DNA of 10,509 nt from Oscillospiraceae bacterium (GCA_016303195.1 JAEDMD010000053.1:1-10509); one strand, 5' to 3'. Shown: positions 1 to 7,073, numbered from the stretch's first letter. Numbers and translations are program-made. The notes: generated by a model not told the origin, from the letters alone.

Positions 1-123
1 GTTGTCGATCATGCTGACGAAATTTGTGACCATATTCTGTAATATCATCGGCACGACCATCAGCAGGACTTGCCTGTAAAATCTTTTGTCACCGATAAAT
101 TTTTCTTTAAATGATGTAAACAT
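1..123 (-). CDS. MATE family efflux transporter, N-terminal fragment
   Basis: Only the first 41 codons lie in the window; the gene continues past the left edge. The translation starts MFTSFKEKF, has a short basic cytoplasmic stretch (KEKFIGDKRFYRQ), and then enters the first membrane helix with VLLMVVPMILQN followed by MVTNFVSMIDN. The pattern P-x-x-L-Q-N followed by a V-x-x-x-D motif is characteristic of helix 1 of MATE (NorM/DinF-type) transporters, which export drugs or metabolites by Na+ or H+ antiport. The start is supported by AGAAAGGAAA about six bases upstream. It follows a small membrane-protein gene on the same strand and is separated from it by a hairpin at 149-182. Assignment rests on one helix, so the subfamily and substrate cannot be given. 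Confidence 0.72.
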   Translation of the reverse strand, partial: MFTSFKEKFIGDKRFYRQVLLMVVPMILQNMVTNFVSMIDN

Positions 124-148
124 ATTTTCCTTTCTGTAAAATGCAAAA

Positions 149-182
149 GTGCCACGCAAGCACACAAGTACTTGCATGGCAC
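149..182 (-). terminator. Probable intrinsic terminator after the small membrane-protein gene
   Basis: A nearly perfect 12-base inverted repeat (GTGCCACGCAAG against CTTGCATGGCAC, one mismatch) encloses a 10-base loop. Read on the minus strand it is followed by CTTTTGCATTTT, a broken T-rich tract. It lies 18 bases beyond the stop codon of the 200-733 gene and about 25 bases before the start of the MATE gene, so it probably ends or weakens transcription between the two. The imperfect T tract leaves open that it is a partial terminator or a leader hairpin of the MATE gene. Confidence 0.5.
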
Positions 183-199
183 ACAATGACAAAAATGCA

Positions 200-733
200 C
201 TAATCTATGACTACGCCCCATCCTGAGCTTATCTTACTATACAATCGCATCTTTTCCTGCTTTTTCTGGTTCTTGAAGATAACCATGATGAAAACAGCTA
301 CGCCTGCTGTAAGAACGAGTGCAAGAACTGCACCGATAGCGCCGAGGTGTAAAAGGCCTACGAAAAGAACCATAAATACGACCAGAGCAGCAATTATCAG
401 AGGGAGACAGAAAGTTGTGAAGCTCCTGTTCTTTACCTTGATATAGTGCTGAATGTCCTTGATATTCAGGCTTTCGTAATTACGTGCAATAAAATTATCA
501 GGCTGTGCCCACTTGCAGAACTGAGCAACACTATCGAACTTGATAGTGTAATCCTGGTAATCATGGAACTTCTCATTATAATGAGAAACTCTGTATGTTA
601 CGAGAACAGAATTAGGTGAACCTTCTGCATCCATAACATGAATAATATTACCTGCTTCTGCCTGACCTTTCAGGGTTTTAGAGACAAGAAATTTTCTATC
701 TATTGCCTCATCAATATTAAGCAAATAAGTCAT
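200..733 (-). CDS. Small two-helix membrane protein, function unknown
   Basis: The product is 177 residues from the ATG at 733. A longer frame opens at a GTG at 742, but AAGGAAG sits directly against that GTG and about eight bases before the ATG, so the ATG is preferred. Residues 1-105 are soluble and mixed alpha/beta, with a run suggesting beta strands (NSVLVTYRVSHYNEKF, DYTIKF). Residues about 106-155 hold two adjacent hydrophobic helices (PLIIAALVVFMVLFVGLL and AIGAVLALVLTAGVAVFIMVIF) separated by only a few residues, and a basic KNQKKQEK stretch follows. This predicts a tight helical hairpin with both ends in the cytoplasm. I do not recognise the family. The gene has its own sigma-A promoter at 843-871 and is followed by a hairpin, so it is likely transcribed alone or with the MATE gene. 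Confidence 0.8.
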   Translation of the reverse strand: MTYLLNIDEAIDRKFLVSKTLKGQAEAGNIIHVMDAEGSPNSVLVTYRVSHYNEKFHDYQDYTIKFDSVAQFCKWAQPDNFIARNYESLNIKDIQHYIKVKNRSFTTFCLPLIIAALVVFMVLFVGLLHLGAIGAVLALVLTAGVAVFIMVIFKNQKKQEKMRLYSKISSGWGVVID

Positions 734-742
734 AACCAACAC

Positions 743-1064
743 TTCCTTGACATGTAAAATTATTAAACAGTGCTCTTTAATCTATTTGATACAGGTCTCA
801 GATCAAACAATCTAACAAAATATTCTGTTTTGCCTTATATTTATTATATCATATTGATTTTTAAAATGCAAGGCATAAATGAAACTAATCCCTAAAACTA
901 CGCATATTTTCGCCATATACGTGCATTTGAGGACAAAATCACCATTACTATTTGACAAATCCGATATCATTATACCACAAGTAAAGATTCGTTAAGCATA
1001 TTGACGAAAATAATACTTAATGCAATAATCTGAAGCACGAATTTGTAGAAAATAACGGAGATCG
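743..1064. other. AT-rich spacer with promoters, no convincing gene
   Basis: This spacer of about 320 bases separates the 200-733 gene from the deaminase-like gene. It contains the TTGCAT/TATAAT promoter at 843-871 and a second minus-strand candidate, an extended -10 (TGG then TATAAT) at 969-977. The second has only weak -35 matches and would give a long leader of about 230 bases or a small RNA. A 52-codon open frame starting inside that -10 has no ribosome binding site and was rejected. An 11-base word, ACGTGCATTTG at 919-929, recurs at 6755-6765 in the promoter region of the LRR gene. Confidence 0.5.
843..871 (-). promoter_or_regulatory. Sigma-A promoter for the small membrane-protein gene
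   Basis: On the minus strand there is a -35 box TTGCAT, a 17-base spacer and a perfect -10 box TATAAT. Transcription would begin near 836, giving a leader of roughly 100 bases before the ATG at 733. The leader is AT-rich and I see no clear riboswitch or strong hairpin in it. Confidence 0.7.
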
Positions 1065-1067
1065 TTA
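1049..1067 (-). terminator. Weak terminator-like hairpin at the end of the deaminase-like gene
   Basis: On the minus strand the stop codon region reads TAACG, a five-base loop, CGTTA, then TTTTC. The five-base-pair stem overlaps the TAA stop codon and is short, so termination here would be inefficient. No better hairpin was seen in the following 80 bases. Confidence 0.28.
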
Positions 1068-2264
1068 CATTTTCTTCTTGATATTATTATTTGCCTTAGC
1101 GACCTTTTTCTTATCCTTCTGGAGTTTGAGCATATCTTCCTTTGAAAGCTGTTCTGCCTCTGACTCGGAAGCTACGTCATCGTCACCGAGGAAGTTGCTG
1201 AGACGTTTCTTGTAAGCCGCACCGCTTGCGCCTGCGCTTGCCATAACGCTCTGACTCTGCTGATAAACGCTTCTGTTCGGAACACCACCGCCCACATGAA
1301 CTGAAGCGCCGCCGTAAGCTGCACCGTTGCCGTAAGGTGCGGCATTAGGCATATTTCCGTTCTGCTGATATCCGTGAGCACCGTTCATGTAAGGATTCTG
1401 CTGTGGATATCCCTGCTGAGGATAACCCTGCTGAAATCCCTGCTGGGGATAGCCCTGACCGTACATTCCCTGCTGGGGATAACCCTGACCGTACATTCCC
1501 TGCTGGGGGTAGCCCTGACCGTAAATTCCCTGCTGAGGGTAGCCCTGACCGTACATTCCCTGCTGGGGATAGCCGCCCTGCTGTGGGTAGCCGCCCTGCT
1601 GTGGATAGCCCTGAGGAGGAGTCATGTATGGGTTCGGGAATCCGCTTGCGCCCACTTCCTGAGCATCGGCAGGCTGATCGAACAGTGAATTCACACCTGC
1701 GCCGCCCTGTGCAGCGGGAATTTCCGAAGCAGCCGCAGGGCCGCCGTAGAACGGGTTGTTCTCGTCAACATCGAAACCGTTTGCAAATTCAGCAGCAGCG
1801 CCTACCTTTGCACCCTCCTGCTTTTCAGGAACGGGAGTATCATCGTCATATCCGCTGAGGAAATCAGGAGTTGCAACAGAAGTAACGAGACTTGCTGCTG
1901 TTACAGATTCCTCAGGATTGAGTATGATCTCACAAGCGCCGTTTTCAACGCTTGCTCTCATGAGCTTGGCGAGACAGTCCTCACTTGGCTGCATGAAACT
2001 GTTGTCATCGAGGGTAATGAGTATCATCTGAGTAGCTCTTGCACCGCCTGCTGCAATAAGAGCATTGGCAGCAATTTCTTCTGCGGCGTAGGTCTCGACA
2101 GTGCCTTCATCTATCTTAATGCCTGTGATTCCGGAGAATATCTCCTGAGAATTGGCTATGATAAGACAAAGGCAGGCATCGGGATCAGATGTGATATCAG
2201 GTCTTGCCTCTTTGACCTTGTTTGCAAAATTCTGGGCAGTACTATATAATGTGCTTTTATCCAT
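1065..2264 (-). CDS. Degenerate cytidine-deaminase-like protein with GYPQQG repeats
   Basis: Residues about 1-130 of 399 resemble a cytidine deaminase fold: EIFSGITG, a helix start at [16 protein letters not shown], a strand QMILITL, then the helix [14 protein letters not shown]. Aligned by eye to the family pattern C-A-E ... P-C-x-x-C, the first zinc ligand is Ala60 and the second is Ser94. Glu62 and Cys97 remain, so zinc catalysis is unlikely. Residues 131-217 form an acidic, Ala/Pro/Gly-rich linker. Residues 218-290 carry nine GYPQQ motifs, including four ten-residue units GYPQQG(M/I)YGQ. Residues 291-350 are Asn/Gly/Ala-rich, and 351-399 form a charged helix ending [11 protein letters not shown] codons at 2276 and 2273 are alternative starts: AAGGA is 3, 6 and 12 bases before GTG, GTG and ATG respectively. 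I chose ATG because the conserved region begins there. It is the last gene of the TerY-P cluster; its function is unknown. Confidence 0.8.
   Translation of the reverse strand: MDKSTLYSTAQNFANKVKEARPDITSDPDACLCLIIANSQEIFSGITGIKIDEGTVETYAAEEIAANALIAAGGARATQMILITLDDNSFMQPSEDCLAKLMRASVENGACEIILNPEESVTAASLVTSVATPDFLSGYDDDTPVPEKQEGAKVGAAAEFANGFDVDENNPFYGGPAAASEIPAAQGGAGVNSLFDQPADAQEVGASGFPNPYMTPPQGYPQQGGYPQQGGYPQQGMYGQGYPQQGIYGQGYPQQGMYGQGYPQQGMYGQGYPQQGFQQGYPQQGYPQQNPYMNGAHGYQQNGNMPNAAPYGNGAAYGGASVHVGGGVPNRSVYQQSQSVMASAGASGAAYKKRLSNFLGDDDVASESEAEQLSKEDMLKLQKDKKKVAKANNNIKKKM
1455..1574 (-). repeat. Four tandem 30-base units encoding GYPQQG(M/I)YGQ
   Basis: Four contiguous near-identical 30-base units code for residues 231-270 of the deaminase-like protein, with one unit having Ile in place of Met. 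They lie within a longer tract (1395-1613) of nine GYPQQ motifs. The units have no spacers and stay in frame, so this is a coding minisatellite and not a CRISPR array. Such tracts can expand or contract by replication slippage in steps of ten residues. Confidence 0.9.
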
Positions 2265-2304
2265 AGCTAACACCACTTTTCCTTTTCGCTGATTTTATTT
2301 TATG

Positions 2305-2333
2305 CTTATAGCATATATGTGCTGTTTTTCCAA
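2305..2333 (-). promoter_or_regulatory. Probable promoter for the deaminase-like gene
   Basis: On the minus strand TTGGAA is followed by a 17-base spacer and TATAAG, and TGC directly before the -10 makes it an extended -10 box. The start would fall near 2298, about 35 bases before the ATG. It lies in the 127-base gap after the PP2C gene, the widest gap in the cluster. This suggests the deaminase-like gene can be transcribed apart from the kinase-vWA-phosphatase genes. A seven-base-pair, three-base-loop palindrome just upstream (2364-2380, TGCTGCG/CGCAGCA) has no T tract and may be a processing or pausing site. Confidence 0.55.
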
Positions 2334-2391
2334 TTTCCTATCCGCTATGTCCGCCCTGCATCGTGCTGCGATCCGCAGCATCCCCAGCCGA

Positions 2392-3297
2392 TCAGACCTG
2401 TTTTCTGAGAGTCTCTGCTTTTCTGTCAGCCGCTTCCTGTTTATTCTCCTCCACACGCTGTCTGATGAGGGAAATGCTGTCATTGAGCAGATCCTCGTCA
2501 AATACGCACGCCAGAGAGATATCGTCCTCTGTTCCGAAGCGTGACCTTTTGGTCAGATTATTAACTATGACCTGCTTAAATTTTTCAAGGTTAGTAAGCT
2601 GACTGGTGATTATCGTGTGGTAATCGAGGAAGTCATATTCACTGCCGAAGGAGGTATAAAGACCATCGGTAGAAGCGAACATTGCAATGACTTTTTTCTT
2701 ATCGGTATAAAAACTGCTGAACATAGTAGCAGCGTTTGAATTACAGATAGAAGCAGTAACGTTGGCGGGAGCTGATTCGTTATACTCCATAGGCATAACT
2801 GCCTTTCCGTCATCAAAGAGGGCAACGAGAGTACCGTCACCTATCTGAACGCCGAAAGTAAACTCTCTGCCTGCAATAGCGGCGATAAGCGTTGAGCCAT
2901 AGTAAGACTCAGGCTGTATCTTTTCAAACTCCTCGTCAGTGAACTTGCTTCTTTCCTCCGGGGTAACAGGGTTTTCCTCAAGGTGTTTTGAGACCTTGGT
3001 GTTCCAGTTAGCGATTATCTGTTTTTCTATATTTCTGAGGATCATCTTGTGATTTTTCGGAAAATTCGCCTCAAATTCATCAGCATCCTCATAGAATCTG
3101 TCAATAGCCTCTATGGTAGATTCAACAGCATACTTTGAACCTATGTGGCTTCTGAAATGCTTTTTACTGCCGTGGCCGTCTGCAACAACGGCGATGGCGT
3201 AGTTGTCAGCAACTTTGAAGGCTGAGCTGTCCTGGCAGACCAGACCTGTTTTTTCATGGCTTGCGCCCATTACAGATTGACTGAAACCATTGAACAT
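2392..3297 (-). CDS. PP2C-family Ser/Thr protein phosphatase (TerY-P triad)
   Basis: The 301-residue product carries the PP2C metal-site motifs in order: CQDSS (Asp23), VVADGHGS (Asp40, Gly41), YGSTLIAA (133-140), QIGDGTLVAL (Asp154), FASTDGLY (Asp211) and GTEDDISLA (Asp258/Asp259). PP2C enzymes remove phosphate from Ser/Thr using two Mn2+ or Mg2+ ions bound by these Asp residues, and all appear present, so it should be active. It is soluble, with a charged C-terminal helix (about 272-301). The open frame extends to an ATG at 3318, but that codon is immediately followed by GAAGGAGG, which is the ribosome binding site ten bases before the ATG at 3297. It follows the vWA gene by 66 bases on the same strand. 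The kinase two genes upstream is the natural opposing enzyme. Confidence 0.93.
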   Translation of the reverse strand: MFNGFSQSVMGASHEKTGLVCQDSSAFKVADNYAIAVVADGHGSKKHFRSHIGSKYAVESTIEAIDRFYEDADEFEANFPKNHKMILRNIEKQIIANWNTKVSKHLEENPVTPEERSKFTDEEFEKIQPESYYGSTLIAAIAGREFTFGVQIGDGTLVALFDDGKAVMPMEYNESAPANVTASICNSNAATMFSSFYTDKKKVIAMFASTDGLYTSFGSEYDFLDYHTIITSQLTNLEKFKQVIVNNLTKRSRFGTEDDISLACVFDEDLLNDSISLIRQRVEENKQEAADRKAETLRKQV

Positions 3298-3363
3298 ATT
3301 GATCCATCCTCCTTCCATAAATTATTGCGGGTCAGTGTACATATTGATATCTTGTAATGCACA

Positions 3364-4221
3364 TTACCAACCTGTATCGAAGGGGACATCGCTCTCCTCT
3401 ACCTGACTTCCGACAAGTTCCTGGATCTGCTGACCGAGGAGCTTCTGCTTTGCAGCGAAAACGTCCTCCTCGCCGATCTCTCTGCCTGTATCGTCTGAGA
3501 GAGTCATACTCTTGCTTCCGATCTGTGAAGAAGTAACAGCGATGATCTTTATCATCTGAGCGAGCTGACCGCCTGAATAAGCGTGGACAACAGTGTCCTT
3601 AGAGCCTGTGAACTCAGCGAGAACATCGTCATTAGCCTCGTTGCCGATACCGAGAGCAGCCTTCAGACCAAACTTATACCAGCTGTTTGACTGGAGTTCC
3701 TTGAGGCCTTCTCTGTAATCATCCGAAGGATAGCCGTCGGTCATGAGGAAGATAACGGGAGCGAAGGAGAGTGAAGGTGAATTGAGGAAGCTGTTTCTGG
3801 ACATTCTGAGAGAAAGCTCCTTGAAAGCAGCGCCCATGCTTGTAACACCGTTTGCTCTGAGTCGTGCCCACTCAAAGTCCTCGATCGGGATAGGTGTTGA
3901 GTACATCCATCTTACATCTGTTGAGAAAGTGAGGACAGCGACCTTGACTTCTGTATCAGCCTCGCCGACTCTGCGTATTTCAGGGATAAGCTCCTCCATA
4001 ACGGTATTGAGCTCGCCCATTTTCTTTCCTTTCATGCTTCCTGAGGTATCGATCAGGAAGAAGATAACAAGGCTCTTTCTTGAAACGCCTGTTGCACTGA
4101 GGGGATCGTCGTCAAAATCGAGAGCATTGCCAGCCTGTGTATTCTGAGCTGCGGATGAAGCAGCCTCAAAGCCGTCTAACGCAGCGTTCATAGCAGCGCC
4201 TGTAATTTTTTCATTGCTCAT
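3364..4221 (-). CDS. TerY-like von Willebrand factor A domain protein
   Basis: Of 285 residues, about 50-240 form a vWA domain. It opens with LVIFFLIDTSGSMKGKK, giving the metal-ion-dependent adhesion site D58-x-S60-x-S62. Thr127 in NGVTSMG and Asp162 in FLMTDGYPSDD complete the site, so Mg2+-dependent binding of a partner is likely. The spacing and the FLIDTSGSM/MTDG wording are those of the cytoplasmic TerY group and not of secreted adhesins; no signal peptide or membrane helix is present. Residues 1-48 are an Ala-rich, acidic, probably flexible arm. Residues 240-285 end in SDVPFDTGW, an exposed aromatic tail. The ATG has AAAGGAAG eight bases upstream. It sits between kinase and phosphatase genes and is probably the scaffold or a phosphorylation target. 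Confidence 0.92.
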   Translation of the reverse strand: MSNEKITGAAMNAALDGFEAASSAAQNTQAGNALDFDDDPLSATGVSRKSLVIFFLIDTSGSMKGKKMGELNTVMEELIPEIRRVGEADTEVKVAVLTFSTDVRWMYSTPIPIEDFEWARLRANGVTSMGAAFKELSLRMSRNSFLNSPSLSFAPVIFLMTDGYPSDDYREGLKELQSNSWYKFGLKAALGIGNEANDDVLAEFTGSKDTVVHAYSGGQLAQMIKIIAVTSSQIGSKSMTLSDDTGREIGEEDVFAAKQKLLGQQIQELVGSQVEESDVPFDTGW

Positions 4222-4272
4222 AAATAATACTTCCTTTCAGTATATTGCTGTGTAACAAAATGCTGTATATGG

Positions 4273-5616
4273 TTATATCTTTGCTGTTATACCGCCGAAA
4301 TCTATTTCAAGGCCCTGCCATATCGGGAAGCCTTTTCCGGGGGCGATATCATAGAATGCTCCGTCAGGCATTTTAGCCCTCCAGATACGCTCGGAGCAGT
4401 TTTTGATTCCGAGGACACCGGGTTTGAGCTTATTTTCAACAAGCTCGCCTGCAACGGTAGTGAAATCGTCGGATTCGGGGGTTATCTCGCACTCATAGAA
4501 CTTACAGCCGAGGTAAAGGGGCATACGTGATTCTCTGTTGCTGAATCCGAGTGTAGCGAATTCGATACCGCACTTGGGGCATTTGAATGTTTTTTCGTTG
4601 GGCTGAACGAACATTGAGGTGAAGTTTGTTCTGCCGCAGCCGCACATGATTATCTCGGAACGGAGGCGGATGAACAGCTTCTGCCATTCGTTCTCGATGA
4701 TACGCTTTGCAGGTTCATCGATACCTGTTGTAAAGGAGCGGATGAAAGCATCCTTGATGTAATCGGGATAAATTCTCCAGAACTTGATAACATTGTCATG
4801 GATACCTCTTACGGGGCGGTTAGAAGCATCATTGGGGTCATAGACAAAAACTGCGTTCTGACCGTAATGTTTGAGTTCGGAGGCTTCAGTAAGGCACACA
4901 TCTCTTACGACCTTTTCGCCTTCCATCGGGTCTCCTCTGAAAAGGAGCTTAAAGAGAACGACAGCGAGGGAGTACTTATCGGTCTGGACATTCGGCTGAG
5001 CGATGCCTCTTACGACCTCAGGAGCCATATATCCCGGTTTTCCTCCGATACCGAAGTTGCTTCCGTCAGGAGCGATATTATCACAGTCGCAGACGAGAAC
5101 TGCACCTGTATTGACGTTTATGAAGAAACCGCCGTCGTTAAGGTCCTGATAGCTCTTACCTGCACGGTGGAGCTGACGGAAAGCGTTAACGATGTTGATG
5201 ACTGCGGTTATCATGGCAGTGAGGCTGGTGAACTTAACGTCTCTCTTGACAGCCTGACCTGTAAGAGGGTCTATCTCCAGCTTATATGTGTTGAGGATAT
5301 CCACGAAGGAATCGAATCCGTCGGGCTTCAGCTCCATGATATAGCCGAAAGTTCCGTCCTCAGCTTCTTTAGTAAGGTATTTAGGCCAAAGGAATTTATT
5401 GCTTGGCGGACCGTCGCTTATGTTGGTCTCAAGGTTTTTGCGGAAAGCCTTGGGCTTCTTCATCTTGTCGATGTCGTACCATTTAAGCGCCCATTTCATT
5501 CCGTTGAAGCGGACGAGGTAAACAGTACCCTGACCACCGCTTCCGATAACGCTGAGTACCTGTGCCTTTCCGCCGAATTCCATTTCGACTTCCTGACCTA
5601 TTTCAAGCTCAACCAT
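4273..5616 (-). CDS. Hanks-type Ser/Thr kinase with C-terminal zinc ribbon (TerY-P triad)
   Basis: The kinase domain spans about residues 13-300 of 447. It shows a glycine loop GSGGQGTV (25-32), the ATP-anchoring Lys45 in WALKWY, a catalytic loop YQDLNDGG (Asp158), a metal site VCDCDN (probably Asp177) and MAPE (197-200). YQD in place of HRD and D-x-D-N in place of DFG are, as I recall, usual in this bacterial family, so they do not imply inactivity. A zinc ribbon follows (Cys325, Cys327, Cys346, Cys349). A small C-terminal beta-rich domain (about 355-447) ends in GLEIDFGGITAKI. No membrane segment is seen, so it is cytoplasmic, unlike PASTA kinases. AAAGGA lies about ten bases before the ATG. 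It is 34 bases behind the LRR gene and 51 bases ahead of the vWA gene. Confidence 0.92.
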   Translation of the reverse strand: MVELEIGQEVEMEFGGKAQVLSVIGSGGQGTVYLVRFNGMKWALKWYDIDKMKKPKAFRKNLETNISDGPPSNKFLWPKYLTKEAEDGTFGYIMELKPDGFDSFVDILNTYKLEIDPLTGQAVKRDVKFTSLTAMITAVINIVNAFRQLHRAGKSYQDLNDGGFFINVNTGAVLVCDCDNIAPDGSNFGIGGKPGYMAPEVVRGIAQPNVQTDKYSLAVVLFKLLFRGDPMEGEKVVRDVCLTEASELKHYGQNAVFVYDPNDASNRPVRGIHDNVIKFWRIYPDYIKDAFIRSFTTGIDEPAKRIIENEWQKLFIRLRSEIIMCGCGRTNFTSMFVQPNEKTFKCPKCGIEFATLGFSNRESRMPLYLGCKFYECEITPESDDFTTVAGELVENKLKPGVLGIKNCSERIWRAKMPDGAFYDIAPGKGFPIWQGLEIDFGGITAKI

Positions 5617-5650
5617 TATTATTCAATCCTTTCTTCCATACTCTCATTTC

Positions 5651-6691
5651 TCAGACCTCTAAAGCAGAGCTGACGAGGACGCAGTTCATACCTGTTGCGA
5701 GGCAGTACTTATGTACATATGAATTTTCGATACAGTAAATAGTAAGATTCGGGCAGTAGGAGAAAGCGTTTTTGTCAATAAACTTAACGCTTTCGGGGAG
5801 GAACAGCTTTCTGAGCTTGTCACAGCCTGAGAACGCCTCAGCGCCTATACTGCTGACGCTGTCGGGTATCTCGATAACTTCGAGGCTGGTACAGAAAGAG
5901 AATGTACTGTCCTCGATCTCAAGAACGCCGTTAGGTATCTTTACCACTGCCAGATTCTGGCACTGGCTGAAAGCTCCCTGTTTGATAAGTTTAAGGTTTT
6001 CGGGAAGTTCAAGGCCTCTCAGTCTCTTGCAGGACGAGAAGCAGTATTCACCGATAGCGAGCAGACTTGAAGGCAGTTTTATCGTTCTCATAGAGTTATA
6101 CTTGTCGAAAGCGAAAGCCTCCAGCTTTGTATAGCCATCGGGAATGGTAACATTACCTGTAAGGATAAATTTACGTGCATTTTTGGGAGTAAATACCATG
6201 GAATTGATATCAACAGGGCCCGATTTCTTTTCGGGAGTCTCCTCAGCGCCGTTTTCATCCTCAGGGAGATATTTCAGCGGGGACTCATAAGGCCAGCCGA
6301 GCATATAAGTGAAGCAGGCCAGTACGAATTCTGCGGCATTTTCAGCGAGGAACATATCTCCGACGAGAAAGCTCTTTGCTTTCATGATCGCAAGCTCTTT
6401 ATTGTCCTTTTTGCTCTCCTCAAGGAGTACCCTGAGAACACCTGAGCGGTACATATTAATAAGGAGTCTGCGTTCCTTGGCATAGTCGGGAACATGGTCA
6501 CTGAGCAAGCCGATGAATTTATCAATGTCGACCACCGCCCACGGGCCGTTTTCGACAATGATGCTTCTGAGTTCATGCTGAAATTCGATAGTATTTTCAA
6601 ACCCATCCACATTCTGTGGTACAGGAGCGCCGCATTCAGGACAAGATGTCATTTCAAGACCTGTCTCGGCACCACACTTTTCGCATTGCAT
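5651..6691 (-). CDS. Zinc ribbon, helical domain and LRR_5 (BspA-like) repeat protein
   Basis: The 346-residue protein starts with a zinc ribbon (Cys3, Cys6, Cys17, Cys20). An all-helical domain (about 35-135) follows with the pattern LRSIIVENG...DIDKFIGLLSDHVPDY...RRLLINMYRSGVLRVLL; I have seen this type of domain beside other bacterial signalling modules but cannot name it. An acidic linker (143-158) leads to about six LRR_5 repeats (175-330) of the form LxxIxIPxSVxxIGxxAFxxC. The LRR protein lacks a signal peptide and cell-wall anchor, so unlike secreted BspA proteins it is probably cytoplasmic, acting as a binding adaptor for the kinase encoded 34 bases downstream. An upstream ATG at 6724 is possible, but AGGAGG seven bases before the ATG at 6691 decides the start. 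It is the promoter-proximal gene of the cluster. Confidence 0.85.
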   Translation of the reverse strand: MQCEKCGAETGLEMTSCPECGAPVPQNVDGFENTIEFQHELRSIIVENGPWAVVDIDKFIGLLSDHVPDYAKERRLLINMYRSGVLRVLLEESKKDNKELAIMKAKSFLVGDMFLAENAAEFVLACFTYMLGWPYESPLKYLPEDENGAEETPEKKSGPVDINSMVFTPKNARKFILTGNVTIPDGYTKLEAFAFDKYNSMRTIKLPSSLLAIGEYCFSSCKRLRGLELPENLKLIKQGAFSQCQNLAVVKIPNGVLEIEDSTFSFCTSLEVIEIPDSVSSIGAEAFSGCDKLRKLFLPESVKFIDKNAFSYCPNLTIYCIENSYVHKYCLATGMNCVLVSSALEV

Positions 6692-6741
6692 TTTTACCCC
6701 TCCTGACGTATAATATTGCTGCAACGATAAATTAATATATT

Positions 6742-6769
6742 TTAATATTGACTAACGTGCATTTGTCAA
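6742..6769 (-). promoter_or_regulatory. Probable promoter of the LRR-kinase-vWA-PP2C operon
   Basis: On the minus strand there is a perfect -35 box TTGACA (6764-6769). At 16 bases it is followed by TATTAA (6742-6747), and at 19 bases by TAAAAT (6739-6744), either of which could be the -10 box. Transcription would start about 40-45 bases before the ATG at 6691. The spacer contains the word CAAATGCACGT, which also occurs on the minus strand at 919-929. Confidence 0.5.
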
Positions 6770-7025
6770 CTTTAAGTATATCACTTTTTAAAACCGATGT
6801 CAAGAAAAAACTATTAAAAATCTCATGTAAATATATAAATTTTCTATACTAATGAACTTGAGGTGTTTTTTCTGCCGAAAAGGTGGATGAAATTACCTGC
6901 CTGCGTATTATACAAAGCGTATATTTTCAAAACTCGTTAAAATATTGTATATAGTCTATTGAAAATGCACATATTTTTCGCAAAATTATTGGTTAATACG
7001 TTCGCTGTTTATTCATAGATTCTTG
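6770..7025. other. AT-rich divergent spacer, nothing further recognised
   Basis: This is the middle of the divergent control region between the LRR operon promoter and the promoter of the binding-protein operon. It is rich in A/T runs (for example around 6785-6845 and 6925-6985). It contains a minus-strand TATAAT around 6910 with no good -35 box. I see no small open frame with a ribosome binding site, no tRNA and no clear operator palindrome. Confidence 0.4.
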
Positions 7026-7054
7026 TTGAAATTATTTTCATTTTATGATAAAAT
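7026..7054 (+). promoter_or_regulatory. Strong sigma-A promoter of the binding protein-GGDEF operon
   Basis: TTGAAA (7026-7031), a 17-base spacer and TAAAAT (7049-7054) are preceded by TGA in the extended -10 position (TG at 7046-7047). Transcription should start near 7061, leaving a leader of about 117 bases before the ATG at 7178. Confidence 0.75.
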
Positions 7055-7073
7055 AAATCATAGACATATGTAA

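Noticed and set aside
952..957. Perfect TTGACA on the plus strand
   Set aside because: No -10 box at 16-18 bases and no plus-strand gene follows.
812..970. A 52-codon open frame on the minus strand in the left spacer
   Set aside because: Its ATG overlaps a -10 box, it has no ribosome binding site, and the -10/-35 elements of the 843-871 promoter lie inside it.
1395..1613. CRISPR-like array of 30-base repeats
   Set aside because: The units are contiguous without spacers and are in-frame codons of a long gene.
2302..2602. Plus-strand open frames over the end of the PP2C gene
   Set aside because: They are antisense to the conserved C-terminal PP2C motifs and lack any known domain.
4798..5673. 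A 291-codon open frame on the plus strand opposite the kinase gene
   Set aside because: It lies almost wholly antisense to a kinase with clear motifs, has no recognisable domain or good ribosome binding site, and is explained by the codon bias of the real gene.
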